Assembly: GCA_041663285.1 (NCBI GenBank)
Contig: JBAZSP010000001.1
Span: 91,282-155,281, forward strand
Reading direction: 5' to 3'
Origin: UBA1435 sp041663285
GTDB taxonomy: Bacteria > Patescibacteriota > Microgenomatia > UBA12405
DNA: 64,000 bases
In this document: positions 50,042-59,234 of the stretch, one piece after another
Layout of the letters: every line of letters begins with the position of its first letter
How positions within the stretch are numbered: the stretch's first letter is position 1
Translations under genes and position numbers: made by a program
Notes under the pieces: generated by a model
Database searches by the model: none
Seen by the model: the letters and a program-made list of their open reading frames with translations, nothing else
Told to the model about the DNA's origin: nothing

Positions 50042-51100
50042 ATGGACGATAATTTAACGCCTGCCGGTGCTATTGACCGATTGGTAGCCAAAACCAAAAC
50101 TGTCAAACTTCCCGAAGGTATGTCCGCTAAGCTGGACGATATCTTTGCCCAGCTGGCCATAAATGCCAACTCCGGCGATACTTTCTGGCAGAATTTTCAA
50201 ACTGCTTCAAAATATATCGACGTGGTCTGTGGCATTCCTTGGTATACCCAAAGTCAGGATATCCTTGATTTAGATTATGCCAGAGAAAAGCTCAACGAAG
50301 GTCATTACGGCCTGGATACCGTCAAAGAAAGGATATTGGAATACGTTTCCATTCTGGCTCTTCAAAAAAACCGTCAGCCGGATATCCGGTTTGGAGCTCC
50401 GGTTTTGTTGTTTGTCGGCCTGGTCGGAACTGGCAAAACTACCATGGCCAAGTCTATCGCTTCGGTTTTGGGCCGCCAGTTGATACGGATTCCTTTTGGC
50501 GGTTTGGGTGATCCCTTTTATCTTCGCGGCAAATCCCGAACCTACGCTGATGCCGAAATCGGCCACATAGTTAAAGGGCTTATAGGCTGTAAAACTAATA
50601 ATCCGGTAATCCTTTTGGACGAAATTGACCGGGTAGCCGATGACGCTCTCAACACTATCATGGGCGTCCTGGTCGAATTACTTGACCCGGAACAAAATTC
50701 AAATTTTGTCGATCATTATATAGATTATCCGGTTAATTTGTCCCAGGCCCTTTTTGTCGCTACCTGCAACAATACTACCAGAATTGCCACCGCTGTTATG
50801 GATCGGTTAGAGGTCCTTCAAATGCCGTCCTATACCGATGAAGAAAAAATTGCCATTGGCCGTGATTATCTTTTGCCCCGGGCTATGACTGAGTCGGGTA
50901 TTAGCCCGTCCGAGCTTCAGATTTCCTCCGATATATGGCTCCAGATTGTCCGTCCCCTGGGCTTCGATGCCGGGGTTAGAACTCTAAAACGCAACATCGA
51001 AGGCCTTTGCCGCAAAACCGCCCGGCTGATTTTTGAAGGCCAGCTTAAGTCACTGTTGATTGATGAGACTAACGTTAAGAAATTCATGCCCCAGTGGTAA
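50042..51100 (+). CDS. Stand-alone Lon-type AAA+ ATPase module without protease domain
   Basis: The 352-residue protein aligns with the middle of Lon. A Lon-like helical region (YIDVVCGIPWYTQSQDILDL, then LNEGHYGLDTVKERILEYV, residues 58-105) precedes the AAA+ core: Walker A GLVGTGKT (126-133), Walker B ILLDEIDR (Asp193, Glu194), sensor 1 FVATCNN (243-244), Arg finger MDRLEV (Arg255) and sensor 2 GVRTLKRNI (Arg313). It stops about 30 residues after sensor 2. The substrate-binding N domain and the Ser-Lys protease domain are absent, and no protease sequence follows. The motifs needed for ATP hydrolysis look intact, so an unfoldase or adaptor role is possible. Confidence 0.85.
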   Translation: MDDNLTPAGAIDRLVAKTKTVKLPEGMSAKLDDIFAQLAINANSGDTFWQNFQTASKYIDVVCGIPWYTQSQDILDLDYAREKLNEGHYGLDTVKERILEYVSILALQKNRQPDIRFGAPVLLFVGLVGTGKTTMAKSIASVLGRQLIRIPFGGLGDPFYLRGKSRTYADAEIGHIVKGLIGCKTNNPVILLDEIDRVADDALNTIMGVLVELLDPEQNSNFVDHYIDYPVNLSQALFVATCNNTTRIATAVMDRLEVLQMPSYTDEEKIAIGRDYLLPRAMTESGISPSELQISSDIWLQIVRPLGFDAGVRTLKRNIEGLCRKTARLIFEGQLKSLLIDETNVKKFMPQW

Positions 51101-51163
51101 ATTCCCCATGAAATCCATATCAAATATTATTTAAATCTAGTTATTATTGATTGCCATACTCCT

Positions 51164-52006
51164 ATGAATCCCCACGACTCTCGTCTTCGATCTAAATTAT
51201 TAACCTTTTTTCTAGCCGTAATTTTTCTTTTTACCTTGGCTTTTGTTGCTTATCAGCAGGAAGTAATTTCCTCTTTAGATTCCAAAGTCACTAGTTTGAA
51301 CTATCAAAAAAATATACCTTCTCCCTTACCCACCCAAGTTCCAACCCCGACCCCTATTGGTAGAATCCCGGAAATTATTTTACCCACACCTCCAGCTAAC
51401 TGGTTGTATTACACTAACCAAGGTAACGGCTACTCCTTTAAATATTCCCCTATTTTTGAAAATCTCGAAGCAAAAATCGATGAGCCAAATCAGATAATTC
51501 CCAATAGTGCCGGTAAGGACCTGACGCTTATTCACTATCAGGAAAGTGACCGTGCTTATGTTCAAAGATGCTCCTCTCAGTCTGAGGACTGTGGGAGAAA
51601 ACACGGACTTACTATCAATTTTTTCGAAATGTCAGAAGCTATTTCTGATAGTCACCATCCCAATTTAGTTTTTAGTAATGATGAGAATATTTTTTATCTG
51701 GAACAGAATCCCAATATTCTCGGGGGTATTATTACTAGCAAAACAAATCCTCAAAGATCAATCTATTTTAATTTTCAGTACAACGATAAATGGTTATATA
51801 GCCCCGCACACAACAACTATTTACTCCAAATCCTCTCCACCTTTAGATTTACGGATCAGGACTTTTCCGAGCCTACTTTCAGTTGTCCCAAAACTAAATA
51901 CCACAACTGTATGCCCATAGTCGCTGATCATTTAAAAAAATTCTGCACCAAAGAATATCTCGACTGGGTAAAAATCAACTGCCCCGGTGTAGAGATTTTG
52001 CACTAA
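51164..52006 (+). CDS. Membrane-anchored extracytoplasmic protein with Pro-rich spacer
   Basis: The 280-residue protein has a basic N-terminus, one hydrophobic helix (about 12-30), a PSPLPTQVPTPTP spacer (about 50-62) and a soluble domain starting NWLYYTNQGNGYSFKYSP, a pattern seen in PsbP-like/DUF-type exported domains of CPR and Firmicutes proteins. Six Cys, some in CSSQSEDC and near the C-terminus (FSCPKTKYHNC), suggest disulfides outside the cell. No enzyme motif. It has its own gap of about 60 bp upstream and precedes the UDG gene by 5 bp. Confidence 0.6.
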   Translation: MNPHDSRLRSKLLTFFLAVIFLFTLAFVAYQQEVISSLDSKVTSLNYQKNIPSPLPTQVPTPTPIGRIPEIILPTPPANWLYYTNQGNGYSFKYSPIFENLEAKIDEPNQIIPNSAGKDLTLIHYQESDRAYVQRCSSQSEDCGRKHGLTINFFEMSEAISDSHHPNLVFSNDENIFYLEQNPNILGGIITSKTNPQRSIYFNFQYNDKWLYSPAHNNYLLQILSTFRFTDQDFSEPTFSCPKTKYHNCMPIVADHLKKFCTKEYLDWVKINCPGVEILH

Positions 52007-52011
52007 CCTTA

Positions 52012-52584
52012 ATGTCTACCAATCTCCAAAAGTTAAAATATATCGCTAATCTTGTCGAGCAGTGCCAAAAGTGTCCGCTTTACCAGACCGCTACCCATGG
52101 GGTTCCCGGTGATGGTAATCCCGAAGCCCGGATTTTTTTTATCGGTGAAGCTCCGGGTTATTTTGAAGATCAGCAGGGCTTACCGTTTGTAGGCAACTCC
52201 GGTAAATTACTCGACAAGCTTTTAGCTTCAATTAGCCTTAACCGCCAGGATGTTTTTATCGGTAACATTCTTAAGCACCGTCCTCCGGATAATCGCGACC
52301 CCTTGCCGGACGAAATCAAAGTTTGCACCCCCTACCTTAAGGCCCAACTCAAAGTCATTCAGCCCAAGGTAGTCATAACTCTTGGCCGTTTTGCTCTTAA
52401 TTATTTTTTACCGACTGATTCAATCAGTCAGGTGCACGGCCAGGTAAAAAAGATTCTCTGGCAGGATCTTCATTTTATCCTTATCCCGGTGTATCACCCT
52501 TCGGCTGGTCTCCGAAATGGCTCAATGCTCCGGGCCTTAGAAACCGACTTTATAACCATTAAAAATTATTTAAACACTCAATAA
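52012..52584 (+). CDS. udg: Family 4 uracil-DNA glycosylase
   Basis: Removes uracil from DNA for base-excision repair. The 190-residue protein has the family 4 motif 1 GEAPGYFEDQQGLPFVG, LKHRPPDNRDPLPDE in the middle and motif 2 HPSAGLR near the C-terminus. Three of the four Fe-S cluster Cys are present (Cys18, Cys21, Cys105); the third position, usually Cys in a KCRPP motif, is His89 here with the normal 16-residue spacing to Cys105. A cluster with one His ligand, or a changed cluster, is possible. It starts 5 bp after the anchored protein and ends 3 bp before the RNase J gene. Confidence 0.9.
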   Translation: MSTNLQKLKYIANLVEQCQKCPLYQTATHGVPGDGNPEARIFFIGEAPGYFEDQQGLPFVGNSGKLLDKLLASISLNRQDVFIGNILKHRPPDNRDPLPDEIKVCTPYLKAQLKVIQPKVVITLGRFALNYFLPTDSISQVHGQVKKILWQDLHFILIPVYHPSAGLRNGSMLRALETDFITIKNYLNTQ

Positions 52585-52587
52585 ATT

Positions 52588-54366
52588 ATGTTTACCAAAA
52601 AAAATTCATTAGCTCGGCAACAGCCGCGCAATCCCATTCCTTTAAATTTTTCCCAACCCAATAATCCGGTACGGCAGTTTAACCAGCCGTTTGATTCTGT
52701 CCGGGTTGCCTCTTTGGGCAGCTTCGGCGATGTTACCCAAAATATGTTCGTCTATGAATATATCCCCAACGGCGACCAATCAAAAAGCCAAATAATTATT
52801 GTCGACTGTGGCGTTGGCTTCCCCGAAGAAGATGCCTTTGGGGTCGATCTTCAAATTCCTGACACTCAATATCTGAAAGACAAGAAAGATCGGATTCTCG
52901 GAATCTTTATCACTCACGGTCACGAAGATCATATCGGCGCCATTCGTTTTGTCCTTCCCCAGCTGGGTAGCGGCATTCCAATTTTCGCTCCCAAATTAGC
53001 TGCTGCCTTTATTCAAGCCCGACTAGCCGAGACTAACATCCGTGGCCAAATGACCACCTACGACGGCCGTAGTCCGATAGCTCGGGGAGCTTTTGACGTC
53101 CAGCCGATTCGGGTTACTCACTCTATTCCAGATACTTTTCACTTAGCTATTTCCACTCCCATCGGCATCTTTTACCACGGGTCTGATTTTAAATTTGATT
53201 TGTTCCCCTTGGATGGCAAGCAAGCCGATTTTCGTCAAATTGCCCGTGTCGGCGATAAGAAGGTAGTCTGTCTTTTGTCTGATTGTCTTGGTTCGGATCA
53301 CGAAGGCTTTTCTCCCTCCGAAAGCTCTATTGCCGAAAATTTTAAAAAAGAAATTACCACTGCCAAGGGCAGGGTGTTTGTTACTTCAATTTCTTCCAAC
53401 ATAGTCCGTTGGGGTCAGGCTATTGAATACGCCAAAAGTTGTGGTCGAAAAATAGTCATAGTTGGGCTTTCGGTCGACCGGGCGATTGGGATAGCCAAGG
53501 ATTTGGGCTATCTTGACCTCAAAGACGCCGACATCGTTTCCCCGGAGAGGATAAAAAACTTTGCTGATAATAAGCTGATCTTTTTAGTGGCCGGCTTTGC
53601 CGGTCAGCCGGAATCGGCCTTAAGTAAAATGATCATGGGCAAGCACAAAATCAAAATAAAACCTAACGACCGGGTGATATTTTCTTCACCCGACTATATT
53701 CCCGGCACCACCTCCAACATCTACAACATGATCGATACTCTGTCCAAAATGGGCGCCGAAGTTACTTATGGCGACAAGGAAGAATTGCATGTTTCGGGTC
53801 ACGGCTACCAAAAAGAACATGCCCTTCTTATCAATCTGGTTAATCCCAGATTCCTATTGCCCATTGGTGGCAATTATCGCCACATCAGAAGTTATCAAAA
53901 CTTGGCCAAAACTCTTGGTTTCACCCCGGATCAGTTGATTAGTCCTGATTATGACTCGGCGGTTACTTTCCATGGTAACGGGACTTATGACACCAACACC
54001 CACATCCCGCTCCGAAAAGTACTCATAGATGGCCTGGGTGTCGGCGACGTTGGGGTAACCGTCCTCCGTGACCGCAAGCTGTTGGCCGAAGACGGCATGT
54101 TTACCCTGGTACTTTTGGTTAACGGGGTCACTGGCCAGCTCGACAAAGATCCGGTGATCTTAAGCCGCGGTTTTGTATTCATGAAAGAAAACACTGACCT
54201 AATAAATTATATTAAAGACGAAGTAATTGCTAAATTTAAAGAAGTTAGTAGCCAACCTCTTAACTTCGACTTTGTCCGTCAGGAAATTCAGGCCCACACC
54301 GAACAGATCATCTTTGACAAAACCGGCCGCCAGCCCATGGTTCTTCCCTTGGTAATAGAGGTCTAA
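52588..54366 (+). CDS. rnj: Ribonuclease J
   Basis: A metallo-beta-lactamase/beta-CASP ribonuclease of mRNA decay and rRNA processing (592 residues). After a short Pro/Asn-rich extension come VASLGSFGDVTQNMFVYEY, the zinc motif HGHEDH (about 110-115), a VTHSIPDTF region, GSDFKFD, the beta-CASP part (KGRVFVTSISSNIVRWGQAI, FSSPDYIPGT), the HVSGHG motif with HPIGG-like LLPIGGNYRHI and the C-terminal domain (GLGVGDVGVTVLRDRKLLAE). With PNPase in the same window it would make up the core RNA-decay set; no RNase E is seen. Confidence 0.95.
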   Translation: MFTKKNSLARQQPRNPIPLNFSQPNNPVRQFNQPFDSVRVASLGSFGDVTQNMFVYEYIPNGDQSKSQIIIVDCGVGFPEEDAFGVDLQIPDTQYLKDKKDRILGIFITHGHEDHIGAIRFVLPQLGSGIPIFAPKLAAAFIQARLAETNIRGQMTTYDGRSPIARGAFDVQPIRVTHSIPDTFHLAISTPIGIFYHGSDFKFDLFPLDGKQADFRQIARVGDKKVVCLLSDCLGSDHEGFSPSESSIAENFKKEITTAKGRVFVTSISSNIVRWGQAIEYAKSCGRKIVIVGLSVDRAIGIAKDLGYLDLKDADIVSPERIKNFADNKLIFLVAGFAGQPESALSKMIMGKHKIKIKPNDRVIFSSPDYIPGTTSNIYNMIDTLSKMGAEVTYGDKEELHVSGHGYQKEHALLINLVNPRFLLPIGGNYRHIRSYQNLAKTLGFTPDQLISPDYDSAVTFHGNGTYDTNTHIPLRKVLIDGLGVGDVGVTVLRDRKLLAEDGMFTLVLLVNGVTGQLDKDPVILSRGFVFMKENTDLINYIKDEVIAKFKEVSSQPLNFDFVRQEIQAHTEQIIFDKTGRQPMVLPLVIEV

Positions 54367-54388
54367 AATAAAAATAGTAAAATAGCTA

Positions 54389-56101
54389 ATGCTCTACTCA
54401 CAACTTTTTGGCAAAGCCACTAAATCCGTCGTTCGCGACGCTACTGCCGCTAGTCACCGTTATCTTCTCCAGGCGGGTTTCATTCGGCCGTTGGCCGCCG
54501 GTCGTTACACTTTGCTTCCACTTGGTCTTCGGGTTGCCCGAAAAATCGAAAAAATCATCCGCGAGGAGGTTGAAAAAACCGGTGCCCAGGAATTAATTGT
54601 ACCCACCCTTCACCCAATCGAAATTTGGCGGCAGGCAAAACGCGACCAAAAGTTTGGGGCTTCGATGATGCGGGTAACCGATCGGAATGGCTCCGAATTT
54701 ACCCTTGGCGCTACCGCCGAAGTTATTATGATGGATCTGGTAAACCAGCTAAACCCCACTTACAAAGACCTCCCCATAAATATTTATCAGTTTTCCCAGA
54801 AGTTTCGTGATGAAGCCCGTCCCTCCGGTGGGCTGCTTCGGGTTCGGGAATTTGTTATGAAAGATGCTTATTCCTTCCACTGCGACGAAGCCGACCTAAA
54901 AATTACCTACGAAAAATACCGCCAGTCTTATTTAAATATCGCTCACCGACTAGGGCTAGAAGTTACTATTGTTGAGTCCGACAATGGGGCTATTGGTGGC
55001 TCGATCTCTCATGAATTTATGGTCGAATCAGAGGTAGGCGAAGATACGATTGTTAAATGTGTCTGTGGTTATGCCGCGAATTTAGAAACCGCTTCTACTG
55101 TTTATACTCCGGTCAATCTGGACGAACCTCAAAACCCGATGCAGATAATCAATCAGCCGGCGTGGGTCGAAACCATGGAAGACAATATTAAACACTACAA
55201 GAAAGCCAAAGAATATTATCTAAAAAATGTAGTTTACAAAGACAGCGATGGTCAGCTTGTCATTGCTGTCATCCGTGGCGACCTGGCTGTCAATAAAGCT
55301 AAATTGGCTAAGGTTTATGGTGCCAAAGGTGATCTGGAGCCGGCTACCGAAGAAGATCTAAAAAAAATGGGCACCAAGCCGGGCTGGGTCCACTGTTGGG
55401 GCCATAAAGCGGTCTATGTTGGTGATTTGTCTCTTAAAACTGTCCATAATTTTATTGGTGGCCAGAAGGAAGAAGACACCGACTCCATAAATGTAAATTA
55501 CGGTCGTGATTTTACCTGCGAGCTTGAAGGCGATATTGCCGAGGTCAAAGAAGGAAGCAAGTGCCCCCGGTGTCAAAAGAATTCCTTAGTTTTTAAAAAA
55601 GCTGTTGAATTCGGCAACATATTTAACATTGGCTATACTTACAGTCAGCCGATGAACGGTAATTTTGTTGGTCAGGATGGCCAGCTAAAAAGCCTTTACA
55701 TGGGCTCTTATGGCATAGGTATTGGTCGGGCTATGGCCTGCGTTGTTGAGCTTCATCACGACGAACAGGGGATTCAATGGCCGGTAGCCATCGCCCCCTA
55801 TCATGTCCACCTGGTTGGTCTTAATCTCGATGTTCAATCGGTGAACCAATCGGCGCAATCTTTGTATCAGCAGTTAGCTTCTGCCGGCATCGAAGTCCTC
55901 TATGATGACCGCCCCGATATTTCTGCTGGTTCAAAATTTGCCGATGCTGACCTGATTGGTCTTCCTTACCGCCTGGTTATTAGTTCTAAAAGCCTAGAGT
56001 CGGGCGGTACAGAAATAAAAAACCGTACCGATGGGAAAATGGAAATTATCAGCCTTGACCAAACCGCTAAACACTTAAAAAACGGCCTAATTTCTTTTTG
56101 A
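54389..56101 (+). CDS. proS: Prolyl-tRNA synthetase (bacterial type with editing domain)
   Basis: Class II enzyme, 570 residues. Catalytic core: motif 1 region LLPLGLRVARKIEKIIREE, TSE-like FTLGATAEVIMMDLV, motif 2 FRDEARPSGGLLRVREFVMKDAYSF-type (shown here as FRDEARPSGGLLRVREF) and motif 3 GSYGIGIGRAMA. Between motifs 2 and 3 an inserted editing domain (INS, about 220-400; VIRGDLAVNKAKLAKVYGAK) removes Ala-tRNA(Pro). The C-terminal anticodon-binding domain (APYHVHLVGLNL, GIEVLYDDRPDISAGSKFAD) is complete. It follows rnj by 22 bp. Confidence 0.96.
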   Translation: MLYSQLFGKATKSVVRDATAASHRYLLQAGFIRPLAAGRYTLLPLGLRVARKIEKIIREEVEKTGAQELIVPTLHPIEIWRQAKRDQKFGASMMRVTDRNGSEFTLGATAEVIMMDLVNQLNPTYKDLPINIYQFSQKFRDEARPSGGLLRVREFVMKDAYSFHCDEADLKITYEKYRQSYLNIAHRLGLEVTIVESDNGAIGGSISHEFMVESEVGEDTIVKCVCGYAANLETASTVYTPVNLDEPQNPMQIINQPAWVETMEDNIKHYKKAKEYYLKNVVYKDSDGQLVIAVIRGDLAVNKAKLAKVYGAKGDLEPATEEDLKKMGTKPGWVHCWGHKAVYVGDLSLKTVHNFIGGQKEEDTDSINVNYGRDFTCELEGDIAEVKEGSKCPRCQKNSLVFKKAVEFGNIFNIGYTYSQPMNGNFVGQDGQLKSLYMGSYGIGIGRAMACVVELHHDEQGIQWPVAIAPYHVHLVGLNLDVQSVNQSAQSLYQQLASAGIEVLYDDRPDISAGSKFADADLIGLPYRLVISSKSLESGGTEIKNRTDGKMEIISLDQTAKHLKNGLISF

Positions 56102-56153
56102 CCTAGTCTCGTCGGTCAGCGTTTTCTGGTTTACCAAATGCCGATATCTAATA

Positions 56154-56159
56154 TATACT
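56154..56159 (+). promoter_or_regulatory. -10 box (TATACT) of ftsK
   Basis: TATACT ends 6 nt before the ftsK ATG. Confidence 0.5.
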
Positions 56160-56165
56160 GTATTC

Positions 56166-58316
56166 ATGGCTAAACGTGGTCGAAAAAAACATTCCAGCTT
56201 CATCCCTTCACTTCGTTTAAAGCCCTCTACCGTCCAATCCATATTTTTCATTTTTTTTGTCATCCTTTCGCTGTTGTCGATTTTTTCCTTTCTTCAAATT
56301 GGTCCTATCCCTTCGGAGTACAACAGAATTCTTAATTCATTCTTTGGATTTGGGTCAATTTTTGTTCCCTTTCTTTTGGTTTTGGTGTCCTTTCTTTTTG
56401 CCAAAATCAAAACACCGCTTAAGGAGCCAAACGTCTTTTTAGGTTTTTTAATCATGTTTATTTCTTTGATAAGTTTATTCAAACAGGGCTTAACCGGTCA
56501 ATTTTTTTGGGCCCAGCTGGTCTCACTTTTTGACGCCGTCGGTACTTTTCTGATTTTTGGCTTTCTTTTTATCGCTGGCTTTGTTGTCCTCTTTGACACC
56601 TCTGTTGCCGATATTATCAAATCCGTTATTAAACTATTTCAAGTGATTCGGAAATACACCCTTGGTGCCCACTCCAAATCAAGAGATAAAAAATCAAAAG
56701 ACGCCAAAGAGGCAATTTACATTCAGTCCGAACTTCCCGTCAAGGACGCGATATCAAAAGATAAGGCAAAGGAGAATAGCAGGGAAGATATGAGTTATGT
56801 TGGTATCCACCCGGTTTTAAAAAATCCGCAAGCCACCGCCAACCAGTTCTCTGTTTTGACCGGGGCCAACTCGTCAGGCAACCAAATCTGGCAATATCCT
56901 TCAGTTTCCATTTTTGACAACAATCCGGGCAGCAAAGCCGATCGCGGCGACGTCCGCAAAAATGCGCAAGTTATTGAGCAAACCCTCGACTCCTTTGGCA
57001 TTACTACCAAGGTGTCAGAAGTTAACAACAGCCCTTCGGTTACCCAATATGCCCTTGAAGTGGCCTTAGGCACAAAATTAGCCAAAATTATGTCGCTGAG
57101 TAACGACTTAGCTATGGCCTTAGCGGCACCGGGTGGCCAAATCAGGGTTGAAGCCCCCATTCCCGGTCGGGCCTTAGTAGGTATTGAAGTTCCCAATCGG
57201 TCTCTTGAAGTTGTCCCCATCCGGCAAATTATTGAGTCCGATGTCATGAAGCAGGCCAAGTCAAAAATCGTTGTCCCGTTAGGTCTTGACGTGGCCGGCA
57301 AGCCCAAGATTGCCGATATCGCCAAAATGCCGCATGTCCTTATCGCTGGCCAAACCGGTTCCGGTAAGTCGGTTTGCATAAATTCATGGATCTCCACCAT
57401 TCTTTTCCGGGCTTCCCCAGAAGAAGTCAAGATGATTATGGTTGATCCCAAGAGGGTGGAGCTAACTCCCTACAATGGCATCCCTCATCTTCTGACTCCG
57501 GTTATCAACGAGCCCGAAAAAGTCGTCTCGGCTTTAAAGTGGGCTGTTTCCGAAATGGAGCGACGCTACAAAATCTTTACCGAAATCGGTGCTAAAAATA
57601 TTGAAGACTACAACATTAAGGCCGGTTTTCAGACTGTACCTTACATATTAATATTCATTGACGAATTAGCCGAAATTATGCTTTTTTCTCCGGCCGAAGT
57701 CGAAGACAATATCTGCCGGATTGCCCAAATGGCCCGGGCTGTCGGTATTCACCTTATTTTGGCGACTCAAAGGCCGTCCGTCAACATTATTACTGGCTTG
57801 ATTAAAGCCAACATTCCGGCCAGAATTGCTTTTGCCGTCGCTTCGATGATGGATTCCCGGGTAATTCTTGATACTCCCGGCGCCGAAAAACTTTTGGGCA
57901 GGGGAGACATGCTTTATATTCCGCCCGATTTAGCCAAACCGGTGAGAATTCAGGGTTGCTTCATCTCCGAGAAAGAAACTAACAATTTGATTGAATTCCT
58001 AAGAAACAAAAAGTCGGCTAACTATGATGACCAGGTCATCAGCCAGCCAGTCAGCTCGAAATCCGGCAAGTCAGTCGGCGGCATGGGTCTACCGGAATCG
58101 GAAGACCGCGATAATCGTTTCGATGAAGCTGTTAAAGCTATTCAGGAAAACGGCATTGCTTCATCCTCTTTTCTTCAAAGACGTCTTAAGTTAGGCTACG
58201 CCCGGGCTGCCAGAGTAATTGATCAGCTGGAAAGAGCCGGTATCGTCGGGCCAGCCAACGGTGCCAAGCCCCGCGATATTCTTATAGCTCACAACAAAGC
58301 CGCTGAAGCCGAATAA
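56166..58316 (+). CDS. ftsK: DNA translocase FtsK/SpoIIIE family
   Basis: Hexameric DNA pump for chromosome segregation at division. The 716-residue protein has about four N-terminal membrane helices (residues 20-160), a charged linker, the FtsK alpha domain (VSEVNNSPSVTQYALEVALG), the motor with Walker A AGQTGSGKSV (about 395), VDPKRVELTPYNGIPHL, LIFIDELAEIM (Walker B) and ATQRPSVNIITGLIKANIPA, and a C-terminal winged-helix gamma domain (ASSSFLQRRLKLGYARAARV) that reads KOPS-like sequences. The linker is short. The RodZ-like gene follows by 5 bp. Confidence 0.95.
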   Translation: MAKRGRKKHSSFIPSLRLKPSTVQSIFFIFFVILSLLSIFSFLQIGPIPSEYNRILNSFFGFGSIFVPFLLVLVSFLFAKIKTPLKEPNVFLGFLIMFISLISLFKQGLTGQFFWAQLVSLFDAVGTFLIFGFLFIAGFVVLFDTSVADIIKSVIKLFQVIRKYTLGAHSKSRDKKSKDAKEAIYIQSELPVKDAISKDKAKENSREDMSYVGIHPVLKNPQATANQFSVLTGANSSGNQIWQYPSVSIFDNNPGSKADRGDVRKNAQVIEQTLDSFGITTKVSEVNNSPSVTQYALEVALGTKLAKIMSLSNDLAMALAAPGGQIRVEAPIPGRALVGIEVPNRSLEVVPIRQIIESDVMKQAKSKIVVPLGLDVAGKPKIADIAKMPHVLIAGQTGSGKSVCINSWISTILFRASPEEVKMIMVDPKRVELTPYNGIPHLLTPVINEPEKVVSALKWAVSEMERRYKIFTEIGAKNIEDYNIKAGFQTVPYILIFIDELAEIMLFSPAEVEDNICRIAQMARAVGIHLILATQRPSVNIITGLIKANIPARIAFAVASMMDSRVILDTPGAEKLLGRGDMLYIPPDLAKPVRIQGCFISEKETNNLIEFLRNKKSANYDDQVISQPVSSKSGKSVGGMGLPESEDRDNRFDEAVKAIQENGIASSSFLQRRLKLGYARAARVIDQLERAGIVGPANGAKPRDILIAHNKAAEAE

Positions 58317-58321
58317 GCCCC

Positions 58322-58924
58322 ATGTATAAAGCTGCCTCATTACTTCAAAACGCCCGGATAGACAAGGACTTGAGCCTGGAAGAAATTTCGAAGAAAGTCA
58401 AAATTCCGGAAAAATATCTCAAGGCCATTGAAGCGGAAGATTCGAAATCTTTTCCTCAAGAGCCCTACTGTTCCCTCATCGTCAAAGATTATTCCGAGTT
58501 TTTGGGTCTCAATAGTCAACAAGTGTTAAGTTTGTTTAGAAGGGATTTCGCTCAAAAAAGAAAAAGTGATTACCGTGCCAAAAACATCTTTTCTTTCACT
58601 CCTAAATTTACTTTTTATCTTTTAATATTTTTGACGCTCTTTGCCTTACTTTCTTTTCTTGTCTACGAATATTTCAAATTTAATCAACCACCCAAGTTGG
58701 AAGTAGCCTGGCCGGCTCTCTCTCCGGCCACCTCCGGAGTATTGTCCATCACCGGCATAACTGACCCCGAGGCTACGGTCAGAATCAACGACGATCTTGT
58801 TATTGTCGACCAAAACGGTAAATTTGAAAAAAATCTTAATGTTGCAACCCCGGAGGCAAAAATTGTCATTCAGTCCCAGTCTCCTAACGGTAAAGTAACC
58901 AGGGTAGAAAAGGTTTACCGCTAG
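58322..58924 (+). CDS. RodZ-like HTH membrane protein
   Basis: The 200-residue protein has a RodZ-type helix-turn-helix at residues 1-85 (LLQNARIDKDLSLEEISKKV, IPEKYLKAIEAED, YCSLIVKDYSEFLGLN), a basic stretch, one membrane helix (FTFYLLIFLTLFALLSFLVY) and an extracytoplasmic Ig-like domain (GVLSITGITDPEATVRINDD, GKFEKNLNV). RodZ links MreB filaments to the wall machinery; no mreB is in the window. The outer domain is different from RodZ of E. coli. It follows ftsK by 5 bp. Confidence 0.8.
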   Translation: MYKAASLLQNARIDKDLSLEEISKKVKIPEKYLKAIEAEDSKSFPQEPYCSLIVKDYSEFLGLNSQQVLSLFRRDFAQKRKSDYRAKNIFSFTPKFTFYLLIFLTLFALLSFLVYEYFKFNQPPKLEVAWPALSPATSGVLSITGITDPEATVRINDDLVIVDQNGKFEKNLNVATPEAKIVIQSQSPNGKVTRVEKVYR

Positions 58925-58955
58925 GCTTAAATTTTCATTTTCCCACTAATTGGTC

Positions 58956-58961
58956 TATACT
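58956..58961 (+). promoter_or_regulatory. -10 box (TATACT) of the 58968 gene
   Basis: TATACT ends 6 nt before the ATG at 58968 and supports that start. Confidence 0.5.
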
Positions 58962-58967
58962 GAATCT

Positions 58968-59231
58968 ATGGATCCAACACAACTAGTCATTATCTTAAGT
59001 ATCGTTATTATTACTGCCGTCATTGTCTACTGCGGCATTTGGCTGGCTATGATTCTTCAGGAGTTGCGTCAGACTATCAACAAGACCAACGCCATTTTGG
59101 ACGATACTAAGCTAATAACTTCCTCCGTCACTCAGCCGTTTACTTCCATGGCCGAATTTTTTGCCGGTTTTAAAAACGGCGTTCAATTGTTCAATTCCTT
59201 TTTCGCCAAAAGGCGAAAAGCCAACCAATAG
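58968..59231 (+). CDS. Small single-helix membrane protein (DUF948-like)
   Basis: The 87-residue protein starts MDPTQLVIILSIV; one hydrophobic helix (about 5-30) is followed by an amphipathic coil (ELRQTINKTNAILDDTKLI) and a basic end (KRRKANQ). The membrane helix plus NKTN-type coil resembles DUF948-like general stress proteins. It is followed after 3 bp by a YtxH-like gene, a common partner of such proteins. Function unknown. Confidence 0.65.
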   Translation: MDPTQLVIILSIVIITAVIVYCGIWLAMILQELRQTINKTNAILDDTKLITSSVTQPFTSMAEFFAGFKNGVQLFNSFFAKRRKANQ

Positions 59232-59234
59232 TCA

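Noticed and set aside
57346..57372. P-loop suggesting a conjugation or phage-packaging ATPase
   Set aside because: The surrounding motifs, membrane helices and gamma domain are those of FtsK.
56795..57451. 218-codon minus-strand open frame
   Set aside because: It lies wholly opposite the conserved ftsK motor domain.
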